A stretch of 64,000 bases of DNA from Streptomyces tropicalis (lineage in GTDB: Bacteria; Actinomycetota; Actinomycetes; Streptomycetales; Streptomycetaceae). The translations under genes were made by a program, and so were the position numbers. A model generated the notes under the pieces. The model had not been told where the DNA came from. It worked only from the letters and a program-made list of their open reading frames with translations, and searched no databases. This document shows positions 8,860-18,237 of this stretch, piece by piece (the stretch's first letter is position 1; each line of letters starts with the position of its first letter). Where the stretch lies: the NCBI RefSeq assembly GCF_029269835.1, contig NZ_JARJBB010000009.1, positions 186,001 to 250,000 on the forward strand, written 5' to 3'.

Positions 8860-9516
8860 ATGCCCGCCGAGTCCGGCACCGCCCACCCGGCCGACCCCGG
8901 CCCCGGCACGGGCGCCGACCCCGGCACCGTGCGCCCCGGCGGCCGTACCGCCCGGGTCCGTGCGGCCGTCCTGCGCGCGGCCGGGGACGTCCTGGCCGAG
9001 CAGGGCTTCGCGCACCTCGACCTGGCCGACGTGGCCCGGCGGGCCGAGGTCGGGCGGACGACCGTGTACCGCCGGTGGGGCTCGGTCACCGCGCTGGTCG
9101 CCGACCTGCTCGTGGAGATGGCCGAGACGTCGCTGCCCCGCACGGACACCGGTTCGCTCTCCGGCGACCTCGCGGCCAACGCGGCGCTGGTGCAGCGCAC
9201 CCTCGCGGACCCGCGCCAGGGCGCGCTGTTCCGGGCGGTCGTCGCCGCCGCGGCCTGCGACGAGCGCACGGCCGCCGCCCTGCGCCGGTTCTACGAGGTC
9301 CGCGTCGCGGAGTGGGCGCCGTGCGTCGAACGGGCCGCCGCCCGCGGCGAGGTGCCGCCGGGCACCGACGCGGGGACGGTCGTCCGTGCGGTGTCGGCAC
9401 CGCTGTACTACACGCTGCTCACCACCGGCACGGCTCCCGACGCCCCGGCCGCCGCACGGGCCGCACGCGCCGCGTGCGCCGCCGCGGCGGCCGGGGTGTA
9501 CGTCACCGGCCCCTGA
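8860..9516 (+). CDS. TetR/AcrR-family transcriptional regulator
   Basis: A 218-residue TetR-type repressor. The N-terminal HTH spans about residues 25-70 (VLAEQGFAHLDLADVARRAE then VGRTTVYRRWGS), and the C-terminal ligand-binding helical domain is Ala-rich. The start is ATG 8860, with AAGGAGG five bases upstream; an in-frame GTG at 8812 lacks this. The first 25 residues are disordered (Pro/Gly/Thr). It is divergent from the formamidase-like gene and convergent with kynureninase, so it could regulate Trp/kynurenine catabolism; this is context only. Confidence 0.88.
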   Translation: MPAESGTAHPADPGPGTGADPGTVRPGGRTARVRAAVLRAAGDVLAEQGFAHLDLADVARRAEVGRTTVYRRWGSVTALVADLLVEMAETSLPRTDTGSLSGDLAANAALVQRTLADPRQGALFRAVVAAAACDERTAAALRRFYEVRVAEWAPCVERAAARGEVPPGTDAGTVVRAVSAPLYYTLLTTGTAPDAPAAARAARAACAAAAAGVYVTGP

Positions 9517-9546
9517 CCGGTCGGGGGGACGGACCGGGACGCGGTC

Positions 9547-10824
9547 CTACGCCAGCGTCCGGGCCAGCACCCGTGCCGCCCGGTCCACGTCGGCGAAACC
9601 GACGTACAGCGGGGTGAAGCCGAAGCGGAGCACGTCCGGGTGCCGGAAGTCGCCGACCACGCCCGCCTCGATGAGCCGCTTCATCACCTCCCCCGCGTCC
9701 GCGCAGCGCAGCGCGACCTGGCTGCCCCGCTCGGCGTGCGCGGCGGGCGTCAGCGACTCCACCCGCCCGGCCGGGACGCGGGCGGCGACGCACTCCAGGA
9801 AGAAGTCCGTCAGCGCCAGCGACTTGGCCCGGACCGCTTCGACCGGCACCCCGTCCCACACCTCCAGCGCCGCCTCAAGGGCCAGCAGCGAGAGGATGTC
9901 CGGGGTGCCGACCCGTCCGCGCAGCGCGCCCCCGGCCGGCTCGTAGGCGGACCGCATTCCGAACGGCTCGGCGTGCGAGTTCCACCCCGGCAGCGGGGAG
10001 TCGAAGCGGTCCTGGAGATCCCGGCGCACGTACAGGAAGGCCGGCGAACCGGGCCCGCCGTTCAGGTACTTGTACGTGCAGCCCACGGCCAGGTCCACGC
10101 CGTGCCCGTCCAGCCCGACCGGCAGGGCGCCCGCGCTGTGGCACAGGTCCCACACGGCGTACGCGCCCGCCGCGTGCACCGCGGCCGTCAGCCCGGGCAG
10201 GTCGTGCAGGCGCCCGGTGCGGTAGTCGACGTGGTTGAGCAGGACCGCCGCGGTGCGCCCGGACAGCGCCTGCGGCACCTGGTCGGGCGTCACGGGCACC
10301 AGCGTGCAGCCGGTCATCCGGGCCGCCGACCCGGCGATGTAGCCGTCCGTGGGGAAGGTGGTCGCGTCGACGAGGATCTCGTCCCGCCCGTCGTCCGCGG
10401 CGCGGGCCATGCGGACCGCTGCCACCACCGCCTTGAAGACGTTGACGCTGGTGGAGTCACCCACGACGATCTGCCCCGGTGCCGCCCCGACCAGGGGGGC
10501 GATCCGGTCGCCGACCCGCTCCGGCGCGGTCCACCAGCCGCTCTCGTCCCAGGAGCGGATGCGCAGTTCGCCCCACTGGCGGCGGACGACGTCCTCCATC
10601 CGGCCGGGCACCGCGGCCGGCAGCGCGCCCAGCGAGTTGCCGTCGAGGTAGACGGTCCCGTCGAGCACGAACCGGGCGCGCAGCGCGGCCAGCGGGTCCG
10701 CCGCGTCCGACTGCCGGGCGCGCAGCGCGAGTTCGTCCACCGCGTCGGGACGCCCGCCTCCGGACGTGTCCCGGTCGGCGCCGGAGCCGTCCGACTGCGG
10801 TGCGGAGCGCGTGAGTTCAGACAT
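9547..10824 (-). CDS. kynU: Kynureninase
   Basis: A 425-residue PLP-dependent hydrolase (EC 3.7.1.3) that cleaves kynurenine to anthranilate and alanine. Family features: the LDGNSLG-like YLDGNSLGALP motif near residue 58, ATTFPTDGYI near 150, the Asp/His pocket WDLCHSAGALPV near 225, and the PLP lysine in CTYKYLNGGPGSPAF near 250. Its length is normal. The N-terminal about 35 residues are an unstructured extension. The start ATG overlaps the stop of the tryptophan dioxygenase gene by eight bases (ATGTCTGA), with GAGG just upstream, so the two are coupled. Anthranilate can feed antibiotic precursors. Confidence 0.95.
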   Translation of the reverse strand: MSELTRSAPQSDGSGADRDTSGGGRPDAVDELALRARQSDAADPLAALRARFVLDGTVYLDGNSLGALPAAVPGRMEDVVRRQWGELRIRSWDESGWWTAPERVGDRIAPLVGAAPGQIVVGDSTSVNVFKAVVAAVRMARAADDGRDEILVDATTFPTDGYIAGSAARMTGCTLVPVTPDQVPQALSGRTAAVLLNHVDYRTGRLHDLPGLTAAVHAAGAYAVWDLCHSAGALPVGLDGHGVDLAVGCTYKYLNGGPGSPAFLYVRRDLQDRFDSPLPGWNSHAEPFGMRSAYEPAGGALRGRVGTPDILSLLALEAALEVWDGVPVEAVRAKSLALTDFFLECVAARVPAGRVESLTPAAHAERGSQVALRCADAGEVMKRLIEAGVVGDFRHPDVLRFGFTPLYVGFADVDRAARVLARTLA

Positions 10825-11701
10825 GGGACCTCGCCGTCCAGAGCTCGGGGAAGACGTTCTTGCGGGCCCGCTTCTCCAGCCAGGCCACGCCCGCGGAACC
10901 GCCGGTGCCGGGCTTGGCGCCCATCGCCCGCCGGGTGGCGACGAGATGGTCGTTGCGCCAGCGCCACACCAGCTCGGCGACGTCGGTCAGCGCCTCGCCG
11001 AGCCGGGCGGTCTCGGCCGCCGGGTCGCCGGAGTAGACCTCCGCCCAGACGGCCTCCACCCCGGCGTGCGGCTCGCGGCGCAGCGACACGTCGCGGTCGA
11101 GCACGGCGTCCGGGACGGCGTGCCCGCGCCGGGCCAGCAGCCGCAGCACCTCGTCGTACAGGCTCGGCTCGTGCAGCGCCTTCTCCAGCTCGGCGTGGAC
11201 CCGGGGCGCGCCGCGGTGCGGGACGAGCATCGACGCGGACTTCTCGCCGAGCAGGAACTCCATCCGCCGGTACATCGCCGACTGGAATCCGGAGCCCTCG
11301 CCCAGCGCGCTGCGGTACGAGTTGAACTGGGCCGGGGTGAGTTGTCCCAGCGGCCGCCAGGAGGCGTTCAGCGCCTCCAGCTCCCGGGCCGACCGCTTCA
11401 GCGCGGCGATCGCGGTCGGCACGTCGTCCGAGCGCAGCGCCCGCGCGGCGGTCTCCCACTCGTGCACGACGACGGTGAACCACAGCTCCATCACCTGGGT
11501 CGTGACCAGGAACACCATCTCACCCGGATCGTCGGAGAGGGTGTGCTGAAGGTGGGTGAGCACGTCCGCCCTGACGTAGTCCTCGTAGGGCGTGGTGCCG
11601 TCGAAGTCGAGATGCGGGGTCTCGGGCTCGTGGGTCGCGTACGCGGTGCCGTACGACGTCTCGTACGCACTCCCGTGCGACGGGCGGGCCGGTTGGGACA
11701 T
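10817..11701 (-). CDS. kynA: Tryptophan 2,3-dioxygenase
   Basis: A 294-residue heme enzyme (EC 1.13.11.11) that opens the indole ring of L-Trp to N-formylkynurenine. Conserved features: TTPYEDYVR near residue 32, the distal-His region FLVTTQVMELWF near 60, FQSAMYRRMEFLLG near 130, and the C-terminal axial-His region WRWRNDHLVATRRAMG near 245. The start is ATG 11701, with AGGAG about 7 bases upstream; the frame is open further upstream but has no Shine-Dalgarno sequence there. It is the first gene of a coupled kynA-kynU operon. The N-terminal 25 residues are Ser/Tyr/Thr-rich. Confidence 0.96.
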   Translation of the reverse strand: MSQPARPSHGSAYETSYGTAYATHEPETPHLDFDGTTPYEDYVRADVLTHLQHTLSDDPGEMVFLVTTQVMELWFTVVVHEWETAARALRSDDVPTAIAALKRSARELEALNASWRPLGQLTPAQFNSYRSALGEGSGFQSAMYRRMEFLLGEKSASMLVPHRGAPRVHAELEKALHEPSLYDEVLRLLARRGHAVPDAVLDRDVSLRREPHAGVEAVWAEVYSGDPAAETARLGEALTDVAELVWRWRNDHLVATRRAMGAKPGTGGSAGVAWLEKRARKNVFPELWTARSHV

Positions 11702-12028
11702 CGCTGTCTCCTGCATGAACTCCGGGTAGCGGTCCGCCCCTGCCGATGCCGGCACGGGGGCCCCGGTCCCCACCCGCATCCTGCGCATCACCCGGGGAGT
11801 TCGCAAGGCCTGCCCGGCCGCCCTGGCGGGCCCGTCCGCCTGCGGTTTCGGCCCAGGGTCCGGGCGGCCGACGGCGAGGGGTCCTTCAGGCCGGTGCGCT
11901 GCCGGCCCTTCACACGGCTGGTGCCGGTACGCGGAGAGGGGACGGCGTGAAGACCGGCAGGCCGCCCGGTTTCGTCGATCGGTCACTCGTCGGAATCGGG
12001 CCGGGCAGGGCGGCCGTGCACAGCGACG
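11702..12028. other. Divergent intergenic region, kynA / DUF347 gene
   Basis: About 330 bases between the divergent starts of the tryptophan dioxygenase gene and the membrane-protein gene. It presumably holds both promoters. No terminator, RNA gene or convincing small ORF was recognised. Confidence 0.5.
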
Positions 12029-12048
12029 GTCAGGATGTGTTCAGGTGG
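12029..12048 (+). promoter_or_regulatory. Upstream box shared by the two DUF347 genes (copy 1)
   Basis: The sequence GTCAGGATGTGTTCAGGTGG lies about 22-41 bases upstream of the first DUF347 gene. An almost identical box (GTCAGGATGTGTACAGGTTGG) occupies the same relative place before the paralogue, exactly 1000 bases further on. Conservation of a non-coding 17-20 base block at the same distance from two paralogous starts points to a common promoter or operator. The binding factor is unknown. Confidence 0.55.
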
Positions 12049-12069
12049 CCGGTGGCACGGTCGGGCAGC

Positions 12070-12906
12070 GTGACATACGAGACGTCCGAGAGTCCGGTGG
12101 TGCCCGAGGCCGGCCAGGCAGCCTCTCCCCTGCATCGGCTGCGCTGGAACAAGGTGCCCGAGGTCACCGTCCGCTTCTGGTTGATCAAGGTGCTGTGCAC
12201 CACGGTGGGCGGGACCTGTGCCGACCTGCTGGACGAGAGGGCCGGTCTCGGGCTGACCGGTGTCTCGCTGCTGATGAGCGCGCCGCTGGCCGTCGTGCTG
12301 GTGGTGCAGTTCCGCTCCAAGGGCCACCGGCCGGGCGTGTACTGGCTCGCCGTCGCCCTGATCAGCGTCGTCGGCACCCTGGTCAGTGACGACCTCACCG
12401 ACAGCATGGGTGTGGCGCCGGAGGCCACCACCACGGTCTTCGCGATCGCCCTGGTGATCGTCTTCGCCCTCTGGTACCGCACCGAGCGCACCCTGTCGAT
12501 CCACCACATCGACACCACCCGCCGCGAAGCCTTCTACTGGCCGGCCGTGCTGTTCACCTTCGCCCTCGGCACCTCCGCCGGCGACCTGGTCGCCGAGAGG
12601 ACGGGCCTCGGCCACTGGGTGTCCGCCGTGCTCTCCGCCGCCGCCATCGCCGCGATCGCGCTCGCCCGGTTCTCCCTCGACCTGAACGCTGTCTGGAGCT
12701 TCTGGCTCGCCTACGTCCTCACCCGCCCCCTCGGCGCCTCCGTCGGCGACTACCTCTCCCAGCCCGCCGGCGACGGCGGGCTGGGCCTCGGCACCGTCGT
12801 GACCAGCGCCCTGTTCCTCGCCGTCGTCCTCGCCCTGGTCGTCCATCTCTCCGTCACCCGCAAGGACGTCACCGAACCGGAGCAGGCAGAGGTGCCTGCG
12901 GCCTGA
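12070..12906 (+). CDS. DUF347-repeat membrane protein (COG4705 type), paralogue 1
   Basis: A 278-residue polytopic membrane protein made of four degenerate DUF347 repeats. Each is a Trp/Tyr-initiated hydrophobic stretch ending in an acidic Gly-x-x-x-x-Asp motif: FWLIKVLCTTVGGTCADLL, YWLAVALISVVGTLVSDDL, FYWPAVLFTFALGTSAGDLV and FWLAYVLTRPLGASVGDYL. The function of the family is not established; a permease role has been suggested because of its repeat architecture. I chose GTG 12070 as start because it aligns with the paralogue (about 40 bases after the shared upstream box); the open frame extends upstream without support. The paralogue follows in the same direction. Confidence 0.82.
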   Translation: MTYETSESPVVPEAGQAASPLHRLRWNKVPEVTVRFWLIKVLCTTVGGTCADLLDERAGLGLTGVSLLMSAPLAVVLVVQFRSKGHRPGVYWLAVALISVVGTLVSDDLTDSMGVAPEATTTVFAIALVIVFALWYRTERTLSIHHIDTTRREAFYWPAVLFTFALGTSAGDLVAERTGLGHWVSAVLSAAAIAAIALARFSLDLNAVWSFWLAYVLTRPLGASVGDYLSQPAGDGGLGLGTVVTSALFLAVVLALVVHLSVTRKDVTEPEQAEVPAA

Positions 12907-13028
12907 GCCGCCGCAGTCCCCCGGGCCGTCGCCACAGGGAGGACCCCGCCGCCCCGGCCCGTCCGTGCAGGCCGGCAGGTGACCGGTCGTACCGAGGTGA
13001 CATTCCCCACGCCCCAGGCGCCCACGTA

Positions 13029-13049
13029 GTCAGGATGTGTACAGGTTGG
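13029..13049 (+). promoter_or_regulatory. Upstream box shared by the two DUF347 genes (copy 2)
   Basis: GTCAGGATGTGTACAGGTTGG, ending about 19 bases before the ATG of paralogue 2 and nearly identical to 12029-12048. See the first copy for interpretation. Confidence 0.55.
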
Positions 13050-13067
13050 TCGGGCCAACCTCGTCGC

Positions 13068-14342
13068 ATGACAACGACAAGCGAGGCACACACACGCAGC
13101 GGGCGGCTCCTGCTGAACAAGGTTCCCGAGGTCACCATCTGGTTCTGGGTGATCAAGATCTTGTGCACGACCGTCGGTGAGAGTTTCGCCGACTGGATCA
13201 ACATGAAGCTGGGCGTCGGCCTGGTGAACACGGCCTGGATCTTCACCGCGGTGTTCGTGGTGGTTCTGGGCGTCCAGCTGCGGCTCAAGCGGTACGTCCC
13301 GTTCCCGTACTGGCTGACCGTGGTCGTGGTCAGTGTCACGGGCACGCTGTACACCGACATCCTGACCGACCAGCTCAACGTGCCGCTGTGGATCAGCTCC
13401 GCCGTGTTCTCGGTCCTGCTCGCCGTGGTCTTCGGCGTGTGGTGGCTGCGCGAGCGCACCCTCTCGATCCACTCGGTCACGACCCTGCCGCGTGAGTCGT
13501 TCTACTGGCTCGCCGTCCTCGTCACCTTCGCGCTCGGTACCGCGACCGGCGACTGGACCCTCGAGCTCACCGGCTGGAGCCCGGGAGTCTCGGTCCTGCT
13601 GCCGCTCGGCCTCATCGCGGCGACCACGTTGCTGTGGAAGTCCGGCGCGAACCCGGTGCTGTCCTTCTGGATCGCCTACATCCTGACCCGCCCGCTGGGC
13701 GCCAACATCGGCGACTGGCTCGCCTCCCCGAAGGTCGCCCAGAGCCCGGGCGACCCGACCGGCCTTGCACTGGGCACCTTCACCACCAGCCTGATCTTCC
13801 TCGGCCTGATCCTGGCGACGGTCGTCTACCTGACGGTGACGCGCTCGGACGTGACCGAGACCTACGAGGCCACACACACCCCGCAGGTCACCGCCGACCC
13901 GCGCCGGGAGCGCATCGCGCTGGCGGGCTTCGGCCTCCTCGCCGTCGCCACCGGGGGCCTGCTGGTCTGGGCCCACAGCCAGCCGCACGTCGGCCCGGCG
14001 CCGGAGACCGACGCCACCTCCACCGCTCATCTCGCCCCCGGCCAGGCCGTGAAGAAGTTCCCTCCGGCGAAGGTCGGCGCCCTGAGGGCACTCGCATCGA
14101 CCTCGCTCAAGGACTCACGGTCGGGGAACGCGGCCGGGGCCCACGCCGCCGCCCAGTCCCTGCGTGATCTCTGGGATGCGGACCAGGCCTCGCTGCAGCC
14201 GCTGGACAACACCGGCTGGACGTTCATCGACGCCCAGATGGACAGCGTCCTGAAGACCTTCGGCATCGACCACCCGAATCCGCCGATGTCGCCGGCGCAC
14301 CAGCAAGCCGAACTCGCCATCCTCCTCGCGGACATTCGCTGA
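13068..14342 (+). CDS. DUF347-repeat membrane protein with C-terminal extension, paralogue 2
   Basis: A 424-residue paralogue of the preceding gene. It has the same four DUF347 repeats in about residues 15-270 (for example FWVIKILCTTVGESFADWI, FYWLAVLVTFALGTATGDW, FWIAYILTRPLGANIGDWL). It then has an extra C-terminal part of about 150 residues with one more membrane segment (LAGFGLLAVATGGLLVWA), ending in a soluble helical domain with Trp/Asp-rich motifs. The extension is absent from paralogue 1, so this is a domain fusion or an extension lost from the neighbour. The start is ATG 13068. The function is unknown; the extracytoplasmic tail could bind a ligand (inference). Confidence 0.84.
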   Translation: MTTTSEAHTRSGRLLLNKVPEVTIWFWVIKILCTTVGESFADWINMKLGVGLVNTAWIFTAVFVVVLGVQLRLKRYVPFPYWLTVVVVSVTGTLYTDILTDQLNVPLWISSAVFSVLLAVVFGVWWLRERTLSIHSVTTLPRESFYWLAVLVTFALGTATGDWTLELTGWSPGVSVLLPLGLIAATTLLWKSGANPVLSFWIAYILTRPLGANIGDWLASPKVAQSPGDPTGLALGTFTTSLIFLGLILATVVYLTVTRSDVTETYEATHTPQVTADPRRERIALAGFGLLAVATGGLLVWAHSQPHVGPAPETDATSTAHLAPGQAVKKFPPAKVGALRALASTSLKDSRSGNAAGAHAAAQSLRDLWDADQASLQPLDNTGWTFIDAQMDSVLKTFGIDHPNPPMSPAHQQAELAILLADIR

Positions 14343-14483
14343 CAGACGTCATCCGCGTCGGGATCGCAGGCGCCGGCCGCCGAACGATGTGTGCGCATCC
14401 CGCAGCGGGGCGAGGAGTGGATCGAGGATCCGCCCCGGATCCTCGGCATGGCCCCCGGGCCTGACCGCCCAGGCGCCCGCATG

Positions 14484-14524
14484 GACGAAGCCGGGCCCCT
14501 GCCCCCATGGGCCCGGCCTTCGTC
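14484..14524. terminator. Bidirectional-looking hairpin terminator
   Basis: Near-perfect inverted repeat: GACGAAG-CCGGGCCC (14484-14498) pairs with GGGCCCGGCCTTCGTC (14509-14524), loop about 10. It lies 140 bases after the DUF347 gene. The rest of 14343-14756 shows no gene. Confidence 0.7.
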
Positions 14525-14756
14525 TGTCACCCGGGCACCGGCTCGATGTCCGCCGGATCGCGGATCGGCCCGTTGGCCGCGGGCCTGACGACGACCGCGC
14601 GGAAGACCTTGAGAACGGCGGCTCGACGCTCCTCATCACCGTGGTTCCTGCCGGGGCACGCATACCTGAACTGCGAGGACGTCCTCGGCTTCCGGTGCGG
14701 CGGGAAGGCCCGCATCGTGGTGCCGCATCTTCCGCACCGGGTGGCAGACTGCATCC

Positions 14757-15176
14757 ATGACGACGCACAAGAACCTGCTCGGCGGCCCGGAGCCGACGTA
14801 CCTCCCGGAGAACGAAGAGGCGTGGCGCCTCCTGGGCGAGGAGTCCCAGCCTCCGGTCGAGGTCGCGGCGAAGCACCCGACGTTCTCACTCGCCTGGGCC
14901 ATGCTCGCCGAGGACGCCTTCGAGGCGGGGCGAGTGGTCGAGTCGTACGCGTACGCGCGCACGGGGTATCACCGCGGTCTGGACGCGCTCCGCCGGGCCG
15001 GGTGGAAGGGGCACGGCCCCGTCCCGTGGGACCACCGGGCCAATCGCGGGTTCCTGCGCTGCCTCGCCGCCCTCGCCCGCGCCGCCGGCGAGATCAACGA
15101 GAAGGACGAGACGGAACGGTGCTGGCAGTTCCTCAAGGACAGCAGCGCCGAGGCGTACGACGAGCTGAAGCGGTAA
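14757..15176 (+). CDS. DUF3151 family protein
   Basis: A 139-residue soluble helical protein, recognisable as the actinobacterial DUF3151 family by NLLGGPEPTYLPE at the start, HPTFSLAWAMLAE near 45, YAYARTGYHRGLDALRRAGW near 68 and NRGFLRCLAALARAA near 98. The helices resemble TPR-like repeats. The function is unknown. It is conserved close to the class II aldolase gene in Streptomyces, as here (fba at 16,986 on the other strand). The start is ATG 14757; no strong Shine-Dalgarno sequence is visible. Confidence 0.88.
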   Translation: MTTHKNLLGGPEPTYLPENEEAWRLLGEESQPPVEVAAKHPTFSLAWAMLAEDAFEAGRVVESYAYARTGYHRGLDALRRAGWKGHGPVPWDHRANRGFLRCLAALARAAGEINEKDETERCWQFLKDSSAEAYDELKR

Positions 15177-15270
15177 CAGTCACCGCAGTTCGAAGGAGTG
15201 TGCCGCCGCTCCTCAGGAATCGGCGGCACCCGGACTCCCGGGCCCGCGCCGGGCACCGGCCCGGGGCGTG

Positions 15271-16887
15271 TCACGGGCGCGGGGCCGGGCCGTCCCCGGG
15301 GCCGGAGCGGCGTCCGCCGCCGGGGCCCTGGCCGCCCGCCGGGCCTGACGGGATGTCCGGGGTGCCCCGGCCCGTGGGGCGGGAGCCGTTCTCCAGGGGC
15401 GGTGCCGTCACGCAGCCGTGGGTGCGGCACTCGGGGTGGCGGCAGCCCGGGACCGGGCGGCGGACCGTCGCGCAGGCCAGGACCGACGCCGCCACCAGCA
15501 CCCCCGCGCAGATCGGCATGGCCCGCCGGAACGCGGCGTCGAAGACGTCCGCCGAGCGGTACGCCTCCGGGCCCATCCCGGCCAGCAGTGGCAGCGCGGC
15601 CACCGCGAGCAGCCCTGCCGCACGGGCGGCCGCGTTGTTGATGCCGCTGGCCAGGCCCGCCCGCGCGGTGTCCACCGAGGCCAGCACGGTGGCGGTCAGC
15701 GGCGCGACGAGGGTGACCATGCCGGCGCCCATCACCAGCAGCGCCGGCAGGACGTCGGTCGGGTAGTCCGCGCCCTTGCCGACCCGCAGCATCAGCAGCA
15801 TCGCCCCCGCGCACAGAAGCGGCCCCACGGTCAGCGGGATCCGGGGGCCGATGCGGTCGGCGAGGGCGCCCGAGCGGGCCGAGAACAGGAGCATGAGGGC
15901 GGTCGTCGGCAGCAGGGCGGTGCCCGCCTGGAGCGCCGAGTAGCCTGCCACCACCTGGAGCTGGAGGGCGGTGAGGAAGAAGAAGCCGCCGAACGCCGCG
16001 TACACGCACAGGGTGACCAGGTTGACCGCGGTGAACTGGCGGGAGGCGAAGATGTCGAGCGGCATCATCGGGTCGGCCCGGCGCTTCTCCACCGTGACGA
16101 AGGCGACGCCCGCCGCGACGCCCGCGACCGCGGACAGCACGATCGCCGGAGAGCCGCTGCGGGCCTCGATGAGCGCATAGGTGACCAGGGCCAGGGAGAG
16201 CGCGCCGAGCACCGCGCCGAGCACGTCGAAGTGCCGGTGCCCGCCGGACCCCCCGGTCCCCGGCTCCCCCGCCGCGACCGGTGCGGGCGAGGAGGACTCC
16301 GGGACGTGCCGGACGGCGACCGGGGCGCAGACCAGGGCCAGCGGGACGTTGAGCAGGAACACCCAGCGCCAGCCCGGCCCGTCCACCAGCCAGCCACCGA
16401 CGAACGGGCCCACGGCCGCCCCGATGCCGCCGAAGCCGGACCACAGGCCCACCGCGCGGGCCCGGTCGTCCGGGTGGAAGGACGCCTGGATGAGCGCGAG
16501 GGAGCCGGGGGTGAGCAGGGCGCCGCCGATGCCCTGCAGGGCCCGGGATGCGACCAGCACGGCCGGGTTCGGGGCGAAGCCGCACAGCAGGGAGGCGGCG
16601 GCGAACCAGACCACGCCGAGCACGAAGATCCTGCGCCGCCCGTACCGGTCGCCGAGGGAGCCGCCGAGCAGGATCAGCCCGGCCAGGGTGAGCATGTACG
16701 CGTTGACCGTCCACTGGAGGGCGGCCAGGCTCGCGTCCAGGTCCTCGCCGATACGGGGCAGCGCGACGTTGACGACGGTGGAGTCCAGCAGGGCCATGCT
16801 GGAGCCGAGCACCGTCGTGAAGAGGATCCAGCGCCCGGCGGGGGTGGAGATCCGCACGGCGGGAGCGTGCTGCGCGGTGACAGCCAT
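15271..16887 (-). CDS. MFS drug exporter, DHA2/EmrB-QacA type (14 TMS)
   Basis: A 538-residue major-facilitator antiporter with about 14 transmembrane segments. Motifs: LDSTVVNVALPRIG in TMS1 (motif D1), GDRYGRRRIFVLG (motif A) near residue 75, and the motif C region GIGAAVGPFVGGWLV near 155 typical of H+-coupled drug exporters. The C-terminal about 60 residues are a Cys/His patch (PGCRHPECRTHGC) followed by Pro/Gly-rich tail, unusual for the family and possibly metal-binding. The start is ATG 16887. There is no regulator next to it. Confidence 0.92.
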   Translation of the reverse strand: MAVTAQHAPAVRISTPAGRWILFTTVLGSSMALLDSTVVNVALPRIGEDLDASLAALQWTVNAYMLTLAGLILLGGSLGDRYGRRRIFVLGVVWFAAASLLCGFAPNPAVLVASRALQGIGGALLTPGSLALIQASFHPDDRARAVGLWSGFGGIGAAVGPFVGGWLVDGPGWRWVFLLNVPLALVCAPVAVRHVPESSSPAPVAAGEPGTGGSGGHRHFDVLGAVLGALSLALVTYALIEARSGSPAIVLSAVAGVAAGVAFVTVEKRRADPMMPLDIFASRQFTAVNLVTLCVYAAFGGFFFLTALQLQVVAGYSALQAGTALLPTTALMLLFSARSGALADRIGPRIPLTVGPLLCAGAMLLMLRVGKGADYPTDVLPALLVMGAGMVTLVAPLTATVLASVDTARAGLASGINNAAARAAGLLAVAALPLLAGMGPEAYRSADVFDAAFRRAMPICAGVLVAASVLACATVRRPVPGCRHPECRTHGCVTAPPLENGSRPTGRGTPDIPSGPAGGQGPGGGRRSGPGDGPAPRP

Positions 16888-16985
16888 GGGGGGATCATCC
16901 CGCGCCCGCCGCCGCGCGGCCAGACGGACGACGGGCCCGGGCGCGGAGCGCGCCGGGCCCGTCACCGGCCGTCGGGGACCGCCGG

Positions 16986-18017
<1,032 letters not shown>

Positions 18018-18237
18018 CTGTCCGCTCCTCGTATGTGCGGGTTTGCGTGCTGCGTACTGAAGGCCCTGACCTAGGGGGTGACGTCATCGTCGGCCCCATC
18101 TTCGCAGACAGGACCGGATCCCAAGGACACCCTGTCCAGCCTGTGGATAACGGGTCGGCCGGACCCGCCGCGCGGGTCCGCCGCCGTCGTCGCGGCGGCC
18201 CGGCGCGGGCGGGTGGCCCGGAGGGACCCGGGGGGAC

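Noticed and set aside
14349..14876. Minus-strand open frames around the terminator before the DUF3151 gene
   Set aside because: They overlap the hairpin and the true gene and look like GC-driven shadows.
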